From the NCBI RefSeq assembly GCF_030408835.1, contig NZ_CP047357.1, positions 62,001-126,000 on the forward strand: DNA of 64,000 nucleotides. The letters run 5' to 3'. The number at the start of each line of letters is the position of its first letter. Position 1 is the first letter of the stretch. The notes under the pieces are model-generated. The model saw only the letters and a list, made by a program, of their open reading frames with translations, was not told where the DNA came from and did no database searches. Below are positions 1 through 6,456 of the stretch, piece by piece. Both the position numbers and the translations under genes were made by a program. The stretch is from Corynebacterium freneyi. GTDB lineage: Bacteria; Actinomycetota; Actinomycetes; Mycobacteriales; Mycobacteriaceae.

Positions 1-2
1 AC

Positions 3-146
3 ATGCAGGTCCAGATCATGGGCGCCGACGGCTACGACGGGACGAAGTACGTCCACGTCGACTCCATCGCCGCCGCCGTGCGACTGTGCGTCGACGCGAC
101 CGAGGACTGCATCGTGGAGGAAGTCACCGTCCGTCCCAGGAAGTAG
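3..146 (+). CDS. 3' end of an unidentified gene (truncated by window start)
   Basis: The frame is open from the first bases and ends at TAG 144-146, giving at least 47 residues with strongly GC-rich third positions, as in the real genes nearby. An ATG sits at position 3, but the gene probably starts before the window. The visible tail (VHVDSIAAAVRLCVDATEDC and onward) has two Cys and an acidic/hydrophobic pattern and ends in a basic PRK. I do not recognise the family. Confidence 0.5.
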   Translation: MQVQIMGADGYDGTKYVHVDSIAAAVRLCVDATEDCIVEEVTVRPRK

Positions 147-170
147 AGCGCGTTGCGGTCACGCGCCCCC

Positions 171-286
171 AAACCACGGGGTCCACACCACGGGGTCGGT
201 CGTTTTTCGGCGCGAAACCACGGGGTCGCCACTGATCCCGTGTTTTGGACCCCGTGGTTTGGGGTGGGGTGGTGGTCCCCGTGTTT
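171..286. repeat. CCACGGGGTC repeat cluster
   Basis: AAACCACGGGGTC occurs at 171-183 and 215-227, and ACACCACGGGGTC at 185-197. The reverse complement GACCCCGTGGTTT is at 248-260, with looser forms near 234 (ATCCCGTGTTTTGGAC) and 272 (GGTCCCCGTGTTTTG). The direct and inverted copies can pair into alternative hairpins. Function unknown; a protein-binding array or a decayed terminator region are both possible. Confidence 0.7.
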
Positions 287-312
287 TGTCGGCCCCCTTC
301 GGGCCGTTTCAG

Positions 313-336
313 GCTTTACGACGGCCGTCGTCAAGC
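313..336. repeat. Head-to-head pair of the dispersed 11-mer
   Basis: GCTTTACGACG (313-323) is followed by CGTCGTCAAGC (326-336), giving a 24-bp near-perfect palindrome with a GGCC-like centre. This is one of two places in the window where two copies of the word face each other closely; the other (52676-52704) has the opposite arrangement. Confidence 0.75.
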
Positions 337-372
337 ATCTCTTTCTTGGATGGTCGGCGGCGACCCGGCGGA

Positions 373-470
373 TGGAGACCGCGTGAGAAGCAGCCGGAAG
401 GAGCGCGCCCGGGTGGCTGGAGACCGCGTGAGAAACAGCCGGCAGGAGCGCGCCCGGATGGCTGGAGACC
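373..470. repeat. 45-bp tandem repeat, about 2.2 copies
   Basis: TGGAGACCGCGTGAGAARCA starts at 373 and again at 418, and a third partial unit TGGAGACC starts at 463. The period is exactly 45 bp with a few substitutions between units. As 45 is a multiple of three the frame stays open through it, which explains the short open frames here, but I see no start, ribosome site or homology that would make it coding. Confidence 0.75.
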
Positions 471-499
471 CGATGGAGGCGTCTGGAAGCACCTGAATA

Positions 500-573
500 C
501 GACAAATGCAGCCTCACGCCGGGTGAACGCCGGTATAACCCCAGGACGAGAAATCCAGAGGCTGCATTTGTCG
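500..573 (-). repeat. 74-bp palindrome-ended element, copy A
   Basis: Ends are CGACAAATGCAGCC (500-513) and its reverse complement GGCTGCATTTGTCG (560-573). The interior carries, on the minus strand, TCCTGGGGTTATACCGGCGT, shared with copies B (52464-52537) and C (52850-52923). All three copies are exactly 74 bp. Copy A lies in the opposite orientation to B and C. No transposase is nearby. It could be a MITE or REP-type element or a structured RNA element. Confidence 0.8.
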
Positions 574-689
574 ACTAACTGCTGTGTGCCGGTAGATTGT
601 GAACGTTTCCTACCGGGCCATCACCACATCCGGCGATAGCCACGGTCAGGCAGAAGAAAGGGCAGGCAGTCCCTGCGAAAAAGAGGGAA

Positions 690-719
690 GGCCCCCACCT
701 GCAAAAACAGGTGAGGGCC
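690..719 (-). terminator. Rho-independent terminator of fadD
   Basis: On the minus strand, GGCCCTCACCTG (719-708) pairs with CAGGTGGGGGCC (701-690) around a TTTTTG loop, followed by TTCCCTCTTTTT. The hairpin lies about 95 bp past the fadD stop codon and faces the right way. Confidence 0.8.
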
Positions 720-812
720 ATTGCGGACCAGCAGGACATTGAACCCGCCTCGGGCGCTGCCCGACGGCGCGCCCCGGCGGTCGGCGTCGGCCAACCCACC
801 GGGGCACGACGG

Positions 813-2492
813 CTAGTTCTGGTCCGGGACCGGCAGCAGACGCGGCACGACCTTACCGGTGGCGTTGCGGGGCAGGTCGTCGACGAAGTGGATGTGCTCC
901 GGCACCGAGTGCTCGGCGAGGTTGTCGCGGACGATCTGGCGCATCTCGTCCGGATTCAGCGCCTCGCCGGCCTGGTTCTTCTTGCGGATGACGAACGTGT
1001 GCAGCTCGGCCAGCAGCGTCTTGGTGTTGTTCACGCCGACGGTGTGCAGGTCCTCGACGCCATCCAGGGCACCGAGCACCTCGTCGACCTCGCGGGGGAA
1101 GGTGTTCTCGCCGCCCTTGATCACCATGTCGTCGGAACGACCGCAGACGTAGAGGAAGCCGTCCTCGTCGATGCGGCCCAGGTCGCCGATCTCCAGCAGG
1201 CCGTCGAAGGTGCGGAACTTGTCGCGGCCCGCCGCCAGGTAGCCGGTGAACGACAGCTCCTGCGCGGTGTGGATGCGGCCGACCTCGCCGGGGGCGACCT
1301 CGTTGTCGTCGTCGTCGAGAATGAGCACGCGGGCACCGATGGCCGGGCGGCCGGCGGAATCAGGGCGCTCCGCCAGCTCGGGGCCGGTGGCGATGGACGT
1401 CAGGCCGGCCTCGGTCGAGCCGTAGAAGTTGCAGACCACCGGGCCGAAACGCTCGGTCAAAGCCGTCACCAGCCACGCCGGGATGGCGTTGCCGGAGGAG
1501 ATCATGAACTCGAACGGGCCCGGGTTCGGGCGCGGGTTCTCCTCCAGGTGGTCGTTGAGGATGCGCAGGAAGATCGCCGCCGACACCAGGCCGTTGACGC
1601 CGTACTTGTCGAACAGCTCCAGCGCCTTCTTCGGCTCGAACTGGCGCTGGGTGACCAGCGTCGCACCGGTGGCCATGGCGATGATGACGTTCGCCCAACC
1701 CCAGGCGTGGAACATCGAGGCGGACTGGTGGATGACCATGTTGCGGCGCCACGGAATGCGGTCCGTGATGGCGCCGAGGGTCGCCGGGGTCTTCGGCTCG
1801 TTGCGCAGAACGCCCTTCGGAATGCCGGTGGTGCCGGAGGACATGATGATGATGCGGCCCTGCTCGGGGCGCTCCTCCAGTTCGGAGGTGCCGTCGGCGT
1901 CGATGAGGTCCTGCATGAACACGTAGTTGTCGGGCAGCTCCGGGCGGTTGTCCGGGTCGGAGACGTGCGTGACGACGATGGTGCAGTCGCCGATGTCCTC
2001 CGGCACGCGATCGAGGAACTCCTCGTCGATGAAGAGGTAGTCGGTCTTGGTCTCGTTGAGCAGGCCGGAGATCTGGTGGGCGGACGAGCCGATGTTCATG
2101 ATCATGATCTCGGCGCCGAGCAGGCCCTTGACGGCCATGGGCAGGATGATGCCGCGGCCGTTGCGGGCGACGATGCCGAAGCGGGAGTGCGAGCCCATGC
2201 CGCGGTCCTTCAGGGCGCGGGCCAGCGCCCACGCCTGGTCGCGCAGCTCGCCGTAGGTCAGCTCACCCTGGTCGTCGACGAGCGCGAGGCGATCCGGGTA
2301 GCGGTGGGCGCTCATGGTGATCAGGCCGCCGACGGCGAAACCCCACCGCTTGATGCAGTTGACGCAGAAAGGCACCTGCTTGGGCGTCATGTACAGCGCA
2401 CCCGACTTGATCAGGGGCCGCAGAGACTTCGCGATCGCCTGCAGCTTGAACGGCAGCGGCAGGCGGGGCGAGGCGTTGATTTCGGCGGTCAT
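813..2492 (-). CDS. fadD: Long-chain acyl-CoA synthetase (FadD)
   Basis: 559 aa, normal length for an AMP-forming acyl-CoA ligase of the ANL superfamily. It activates fatty acids as acyl-AMP and then acyl-CoA, feeding beta-oxidation or lipid synthesis. Visible motifs: P-loop SSGTTGIPKGV (217-227), YGSTE (357-361), the GD of motif A7 (436-437), the hinge CGRSDDMVIKGG (450-461) and catalytic Lys in NATGK (543-547). The ATG is preceded by GGAGGA at good spacing. It is a single transcription unit with a terminator at 690-719 and an inverted-repeat operator candidate upstream at 2580-2596. The paired fadE lies upstream but 440 bp away. Chain-length specificity cannot be read from the sequence. Confidence 0.93.
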   Translation of the reverse strand: MTAEINASPRLPLPFKLQAIAKSLRPLIKSGALYMTPKQVPFCVNCIKRWGFAVGGLITMSAHRYPDRLALVDDQGELTYGELRDQAWALARALKDRGMGSHSRFGIVARNGRGIILPMAVKGLLGAEIMIMNIGSSAHQISGLLNETKTDYLFIDEEFLDRVPEDIGDCTIVVTHVSDPDNRPELPDNYVFMQDLIDADGTSELEERPEQGRIIIMSSGTTGIPKGVLRNEPKTPATLGAITDRIPWRRNMVIHQSASMFHAWGWANVIIAMATGATLVTQRQFEPKKALELFDKYGVNGLVSAAIFLRILNDHLEENPRPNPGPFEFMISSGNAIPAWLVTALTERFGPVVCNFYGSTEAGLTSIATGPELAERPDSAGRPAIGARVLILDDDDNEVAPGEVGRIHTAQELSFTGYLAAGRDKFRTFDGLLEIGDLGRIDEDGFLYVCGRSDDMVIKGGENTFPREVDEVLGALDGVEDLHTVGVNNTKTLLAELHTFVIRKKNQAGEALNPDEMRQIVRDNLAEHSVPEHIHFVDDLPRNATGKVVPRLLPVPDQN

Positions 2493-2579
2493 GGTCTCTG
2501 TTCCTCCAGTGGGGTTTGCGGGCTGGTCGCTTCGCCGGGGAAACGGCGTTGGTCAGCGGGGCGCGCGGGCGCCATCTAG

Positions 2580-2596
2580 TTAGTGAGTCAAACTAA
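2580..2596. promoter_or_regulatory. Imperfect inverted repeat upstream of fadD (candidate operator)
   Basis: TTAGTGAGTCAAACTAA has 5-bp arms TTAGT/ACTAA around 7 bp, about 90 bp before the fadD ATG. On the minus strand it contains TTGACT, a fair -35 box. The size and symmetry fit a TetR-type fatty-acid regulator, but no regulator gene is adjacent, so this is an inference from shape only. Confidence 0.35.
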
Positions 2597-2878
2597 TACG
2601 GGTCCGGAGGGATCCGCAATAAGTGGCGCGGCACACACACGTGCTACAGGGGTCATCGGTTTGTGGACCGGAATGTTACGCCCCGGTCACGGAACGGGTG
2701 CGATTAGGGTCGGATTTGGGTAACTCTGGCCCCATTCGTCACTTGGGTTGCAGCCTAACGCACGACGGCACATCGGGCGACGGTTGGCCGAAAAATTCCG
2801 TTCCCCAACCGAAGTGATCTCGGCTTTCCGGGGTTCCCTTTCCGCTTGACTTCGGGTTCCTTTCCGCTTTACGACGAA

Positions 2879-2910
2879 CCCACCCCCGGGCGGTTCGCTC
2901 CGGGGGTGGG
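2879..2910 (-). terminator. Hairpin after fadE
   Basis: CCCACCCCCGG (2879-2889) and CCGGGGGTGGG (2900-2910) form a perfect 11-bp stem just beyond the fadE stop at 2934. There is no T tract; on the minus strand it is followed directly by the 11-mer variant CGTCGTAAAGC (2876-2866). Confidence 0.65.
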
Positions 2911-2933
2911 ACAGGCCGTGATCGGGGACGACG

Positions 2934-5060
2934 CTAGCGGGGGTCGACTCCGGCGTCGTCGAGCATCGGCACGGCCACCAGGGCATCGGGGATGGCGAAA
3001 GCGTCGACGAGAACATCCGCCCACGGACCCAACGAGTCGACGAGATCGTTGATCGCCGCGCGCACCGCCTTGGTCCGCTGGCCGTTGAGCACGTTCTGCT
3101 CCTGGTACCACCCCGAGTGGGCGTTGATGGTCGACAACGCGAACAGCGTACGGACCTGCTCGAACACGTCCTTCACCGGCGAGCCGTCGTCAAGCGAGGC
3201 CTCCGCCTCGACCAACGCTTCCAGGAGCATCGAGTCGACGCGCGCCCACCCGCAGGCGATCAGGTGATCCTGGGCGGCGTCGACGGCCTCGACCGCGTCC
3301 TCGACGTCCATCTTCTTCGCGCCGCTCAAACGACGCGCCAGGGACTTCAACAGGCTCGACTCGCGATCCCCGAAAAGCTTCACCTGGTAGCCGGCGTCGA
3401 AGATGTCGGTCTCCTCGCGATCGGTGACCCGATCCATCAGCGACTGCACCGAACGGGCGATCGGCGTGCGCCGGCGCAGGATGTCGCCGACGTTCTCCAC
3501 TCCGAACCGCAACATGCCCATCGGATCGAGATCGGATAGGCCGCGGGCGTACGCCGTGATCAGCTCCTTGCCCACCATCTGGATCAGCACCGTGTTGTCG
3601 CCCTCGAACGTGGTGAACACGTCCGAATCGTCCTTGAACACGGTCAGCAGATTCTCCGCCATGTACCCGGCGCCGCCGCACGCCTCGCGGCACTCCTGGA
3701 TGGTGTCCGTGGCATGACGGGTGGCGGCGGCCTTCACCGCGGCGGCCCGCGACTCCGTCTCCCGCTGCTTCCACTGCTGCTCGTCGGTGGGCTCGGCGAC
3801 GTCCCACTCGCCGGCGGCGATGAGCTTCTCCTGGGCGTCGAGACGCTCGATGATCTGGTTCTGCAGCAACGCCAATGCGTAGGAACGGCTCAGCCGCGGC
3901 AGCAGACGCAGCCGGTGCGAACGGTGCTCGATGAGGCGCTTCTCCTGGTCCGGCACCCCCTCGAACTGGCGGCGACGGGTGGCGTAACGCAGCGCGATGG
4001 TCAGCGACGAACGCGTCGCCGCACCAGCCGCCGCACCGACGGAAACCCGGCCCCGGATCAAGGTGCCCAACATGGTGAAGAAACGACGGTTCCGGGATTC
4101 GATCGGCGACGAGTAATTGCCGCGCTCGTCGACGTCGCCGAAGCGGTTGAGCAGGTTCTCGCGCGGCACCCGCACGTTGTCGAACATCAGGGTGCCGTTG
4201 TCCACGCCGGGCAGACCGCCCTTGTAGCCGTGGTCGCCGATGGTCACCCCCGGCATCGGGTTGCCGTCCTCGTCGCGGATGGGCACGAGGATGCAGTGCA
4301 CGCCGTGCGACTCCGCTGGATCGTGGTTGGCGTCGGTGGCGCTGCCCGGGGTGTGCAGCTGCGCGAACACCGCCGCCATGCGGCCGTGGCGGGCGGCGTT
4401 GCCGATGTAGGTCTTCTCCGCCGACAAGCCGGGGGAGTGGACGACGAATTCGTCGGTCTCGGCGTCGTAGGTGGCGGTGGTCTCCAGGTTCTGCACGTCG
4501 GAGCCGTGGCCGCGCTCGGTCATGGCGAAGCAGCCGAGCAGGTCCAGGTCGATGATCCGCGGCACGAGGTGCATGTGGCGCTCGCTGCCGAGGGCTTCGA
4601 CGGCACCGCCGAACAGGCCCCACTGCACGCCGGATTTCACCATCATTCCCAGGTCGGCGTGGCCGACCAGCTCCATGCCGGTCAGCGCCGCCCCGAGTTC
4701 GCCGGTGCCGCCGTGGGCTTTGCTGAACACGCCCTTCGGCATGCCGGTGTCGCGCAAACGCTCGAGGCGGTCGAGGATCGAATCGCGGGCCTCGTCGAGC
4801 GGCAGGCCGATCTGCGGGCGGAAGAACTCGTCGTCGAGCATGGCGCGGACGCGTTCGCGTTCTTCGGCGTACGCGCCGTCGAGGATCTTCTGCAGTTCCT
4901 TCGCCACGGCGGGGTCGGCGGTGGCGGGCAGTTTCGCGGGGCCCTTGCCGACGGTGTCGGGTTTGTCCTTTTTATCTTTGGTCTTGTCTTCGTCGGTGCC
5001 GTTTACGGCGACGTCGTCGCCGTGCTTCGAGGGTCGGATGGCGTCGTCGGTGGTGTCCAT
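2934..5060 (-). CDS. fadE: Acyl-CoA dehydrogenase/oxidase-family flavoenzyme (FadE)
   Basis: 708 aa, well above the roughly 380-400 aa of ordinary acyl-CoA dehydrogenases and close to acyl-CoA oxidases. It should carry out the first, FAD-dependent alpha,beta-desaturation of acyl-CoA in beta-oxidation. Features: a charged, low-complexity N-terminus (1-45), CFAMTERGHGSD (177-188) with LETTATYD after it, the flavin/substrate core to about 350, CGGAGYM (461-467) and TFEGDN (484-489) with the likely catalytic Glu, then a helical C-terminal domain. TE-GHG plus LETTATYD is oxidase-like, so electrons may go to oxygen rather than ETF; this is not settled by sequence. The HNH lipoprotein gene ends 9 bp upstream, suggesting co-transcription. 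Confidence 0.88.
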   Translation of the reverse strand: MDTTDDAIRPSKHGDDVAVNGTDEDKTKDKKDKPDTVGKGPAKLPATADPAVAKELQKILDGAYAEERERVRAMLDDEFFRPQIGLPLDEARDSILDRLERLRDTGMPKGVFSKAHGGTGELGAALTGMELVGHADLGMMVKSGVQWGLFGGAVEALGSERHMHLVPRIIDLDLLGCFAMTERGHGSDVQNLETTATYDAETDEFVVHSPGLSAEKTYIGNAARHGRMAAVFAQLHTPGSATDANHDPAESHGVHCILVPIRDEDGNPMPGVTIGDHGYKGGLPGVDNGTLMFDNVRVPRENLLNRFGDVDERGNYSSPIESRNRRFFTMLGTLIRGRVSVGAAAGAATRSSLTIALRYATRRRQFEGVPDQEKRLIEHRSHRLRLLPRLSRSYALALLQNQIIERLDAQEKLIAAGEWDVAEPTDEQQWKQRETESRAAAVKAAATRHATDTIQECREACGGAGYMAENLLTVFKDDSDVFTTFEGDNTVLIQMVGKELITAYARGLSDLDPMGMLRFGVENVGDILRRRTPIARSVQSLMDRVTDREETDIFDAGYQVKLFGDRESSLLKSLARRLSGAKKMDVEDAVEAVDAAQDHLIACGWARVDSMLLEALVEAEASLDDGSPVKDVFEQVRTLFALSTINAHSGWYQEQNVLNGQRTKAVRAAINDLVDSLGPWADVLVDAFAIPDALVAVPMLDDAGVDPR

Positions 5061-5069
5061 GGCACCACG

Positions 5070-5999
5070 TTACCGGCGCTCGGCGATCGTGCCCTCCACC
5101 AGCGCGGCCAGCGCGTCATCGTCGACCGGTTCGCAGGTGCCCAGCCACCGGTCCAGCGCATCCCGTTCGGCCGGCGTCACCCACAGTCCGTAGCGGTGCT
5201 TCACGGCGATTTGCCGCGCCACGTATTGGCAGCGGAACGCAGAATTCGGCGGCAGCCATGTCGCGGCGTCGCCGTCGCCCTTGCGTTGGTTGGAGGGCCC
5301 GTCGACGGCGAGGAGGTTCAGCGGGTCGTTGGCGAATGCCCGCCGCGCATCCTCGTCGAGCCCCTGCGCGCCCTTCTGCCATGCGTCCGACATGGCCACG
5401 ATGTGGTCGATCTGCACGGCGCTCGACGTCGCCGATCCGCGTTGGAACGGGATCGTCGCGCCGGTGAACGGGTCGTGCAGCGTGCCGGACAGTGCCACGC
5501 AGTCGTTGGTGTTCGGTTTGATCACCACGTCGACGAGGTCGCGCCGCAGGATGTCGTTGCGCGTGTCGCACCCGTTGTGTCCCAGCGTCACCGGCACGTC
5601 GTCGGACCAGCGCTGTCCGAACAGGTCCCGGTCGTAGCCGGTTTTCGGTGCGCGTCCCTTGACGGCGAGGGCGTCCAGTTGCGCGCGGATGTCGGCCAGC
5701 GGCCCCGCTTCAGTGCTTGACGACGCCTCGTCGTCTCCGCCATCCGCCCCGTCATCGGGTGCGGCGTTCGGGGCGAGAGGCGCGGGATCGACCGGCGCAG
5801 GGTCGACCGGATCGGAGTCGGGCGGTGCGGGGGCGTCCGCGTCCACGGCGGACGACGATGATGGGCCGAGAAGCTCCGGCATCGACGTCGTCAAGCCATC
5901 GTCGTCGACCATCGAACAACCCGAAAGAACCACGCCCGCCGCGGCAATGGCGACGGCCGCGCGGCGTGGGCCGACGAAAAAGCGGGAACGAGACGACAT
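5070..5999 (-). CDS. Secreted HNH-family nuclease lipoprotein (DUF1524/GmrSD C-terminal type)
   Basis: 309 aa from the ATG at 5999. A signal peptide ends in the lipobox LSGC with Cys28, so the mature protein should be tethered to the outer face of the membrane. A Pro/Ser/Asp-rich linker (about 40-100) leads to an HNH-type domain: [11 protein letters not shown] (197-207) with the DH pair, NDPLNL (224-229) and the N..K..GD element SNQRKGDGD (236-244). Two Cys (144, 167) may form a disulfide. The family is metal-dependent and cuts DNA; its role outside the cell could be nutrient scavenging, defence or processing of incoming DNA. Two copies of the dispersed 11-mer lie inside the gene. It precedes fadE by 9 bp. 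Confidence 0.85.
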   Translation of the reverse strand: MSSRSRFFVGPRRAAVAIAAAGVVLSGCSMVDDDGLTTSMPELLGPSSSSAVDADAPAPPDSDPVDPAPVDPAPLAPNAAPDDGADGGDDEASSSTEAGPLADIRAQLDALAVKGRAPKTGYDRDLFGQRWSDDVPVTLGHNGCDTRNDILRRDLVDVVIKPNTNDCVALSGTLHDPFTGATIPFQRGSATSSAVQIDHIVAMSDAWQKGAQGLDEDARRAFANDPLNLLAVDGPSNQRKGDGDAATWLPPNSAFRCQYVARQIAVKHRYGLWVTPAERDALDRWLGTCEPVDDDALAALVEGTIAERR

Positions 6000-6071
6000 G
6001 TCGCGACCATAGGACACCGCCCGGATCGCATGGCGAGCGGGCGGCCGAACATCGCACGTATGCTCGGCGCC

Positions 6072-6392
6072 ATGATCATGACCACCACCCCCACCATCGA
6101 AGGCCGTCAGATCGCCCACTACATCCGCATCGTCTCCTCCGAGGCGATCTCCGGCGTCAACATGTTCAAGGACATCGGCGCCGGCTTCCGCAACCTCGTC
6201 GGCGGCCGCGCCGAAACCTACGAAAAGGAACTCGGCAACACCCGCGAAACCGCCCTGGCCGAGCTCTACGAACGTGCCCAGGCGCTGGGCGCCGATGCCG
6301 TCGTCGGCGTCGACATCGACTACGAAGTCCTCGGCACCGACAACGGCATGCTCATGGTCACCGCTTCCGGCACCGCCGTGAAACTGGCGTAA
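6072..6392 (+). CDS. YbjQ/UPF0145 family protein
   Basis: 106 aa from the ATG at 6072, matching the usual length of about 107. The pattern [10 protein letters not shown] at the start, [25 protein letters not shown], and [15 protein letters not shown] is typical of the family, which forms small oligomeric cytosolic rings. An annotation as heavy-metal binding exists for relatives, but no function is established. An earlier in-frame start would add a tail not seen in the family, so the later ATG was chosen. The gene is monocistronic between leftward genes. Confidence 0.85.
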   Translation: MIMTTTPTIEGRQIAHYIRIVSSEAISGVNMFKDIGAGFRNLVGGRAETYEKELGNTRETALAELYERAQALGADAVVGVDIDYEVLGTDNGMLMVTASGTAVKLA

Positions 6393-6456
6393 CTCCCGGG
6401 CTCGGGTCCCGGCGCATCGGGTCCCGGTCGTGCGGGGCCCGGCCGCTGCTCCACGA

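Larger units (their letters stand above)
147..812. other. Repeat-rich intergenic region
   Basis: No convincing gene lies here; the short open frames on both strands overlap repeats and disagree with each other. The stretch holds a CCACGGGGTC repeat cluster (171-286), a head-to-head pair of the dispersed 11-mer (313-336), a 45-bp tandem repeat (373-470), a 74-bp palindrome-ended element (500-573) and a strong terminator hairpin for the leftward fadD (690-719). Such a density of unrelated repeats is found elsewhere in the window only around 52.3-53.0 kb. Confidence 0.7.
2493..2933. other. Intergenic region between fadD and fadE
   Basis: 441 bp without a credible gene. It holds the fadD leader and operator candidate (2580-2596), a moderately AT-rich tract around 2680-2760, the 11-mer at 2866-2876 and the fadE terminator hairpin (2879-2910). 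Short open frames here lack ribosome sites and coding bias. Confidence 0.6.

Noticed and set aside
500..573. The 74-bp element as a simple transcription terminator
   Set aside because: No T tract, no gene ending just before any of the three copies, and the conserved asymmetric interior is not needed for termination.
711..2579. A 622-codon open frame on the plus strand opposite fadD
   Set aside because: It mirrors the codon pattern of fadD, its translation is Arg/Val/Asp-rich without any domain, and fadD is certain. Many similar long antisense frames occur opposite emb, katE, dprE1 and others because of the high GC content.
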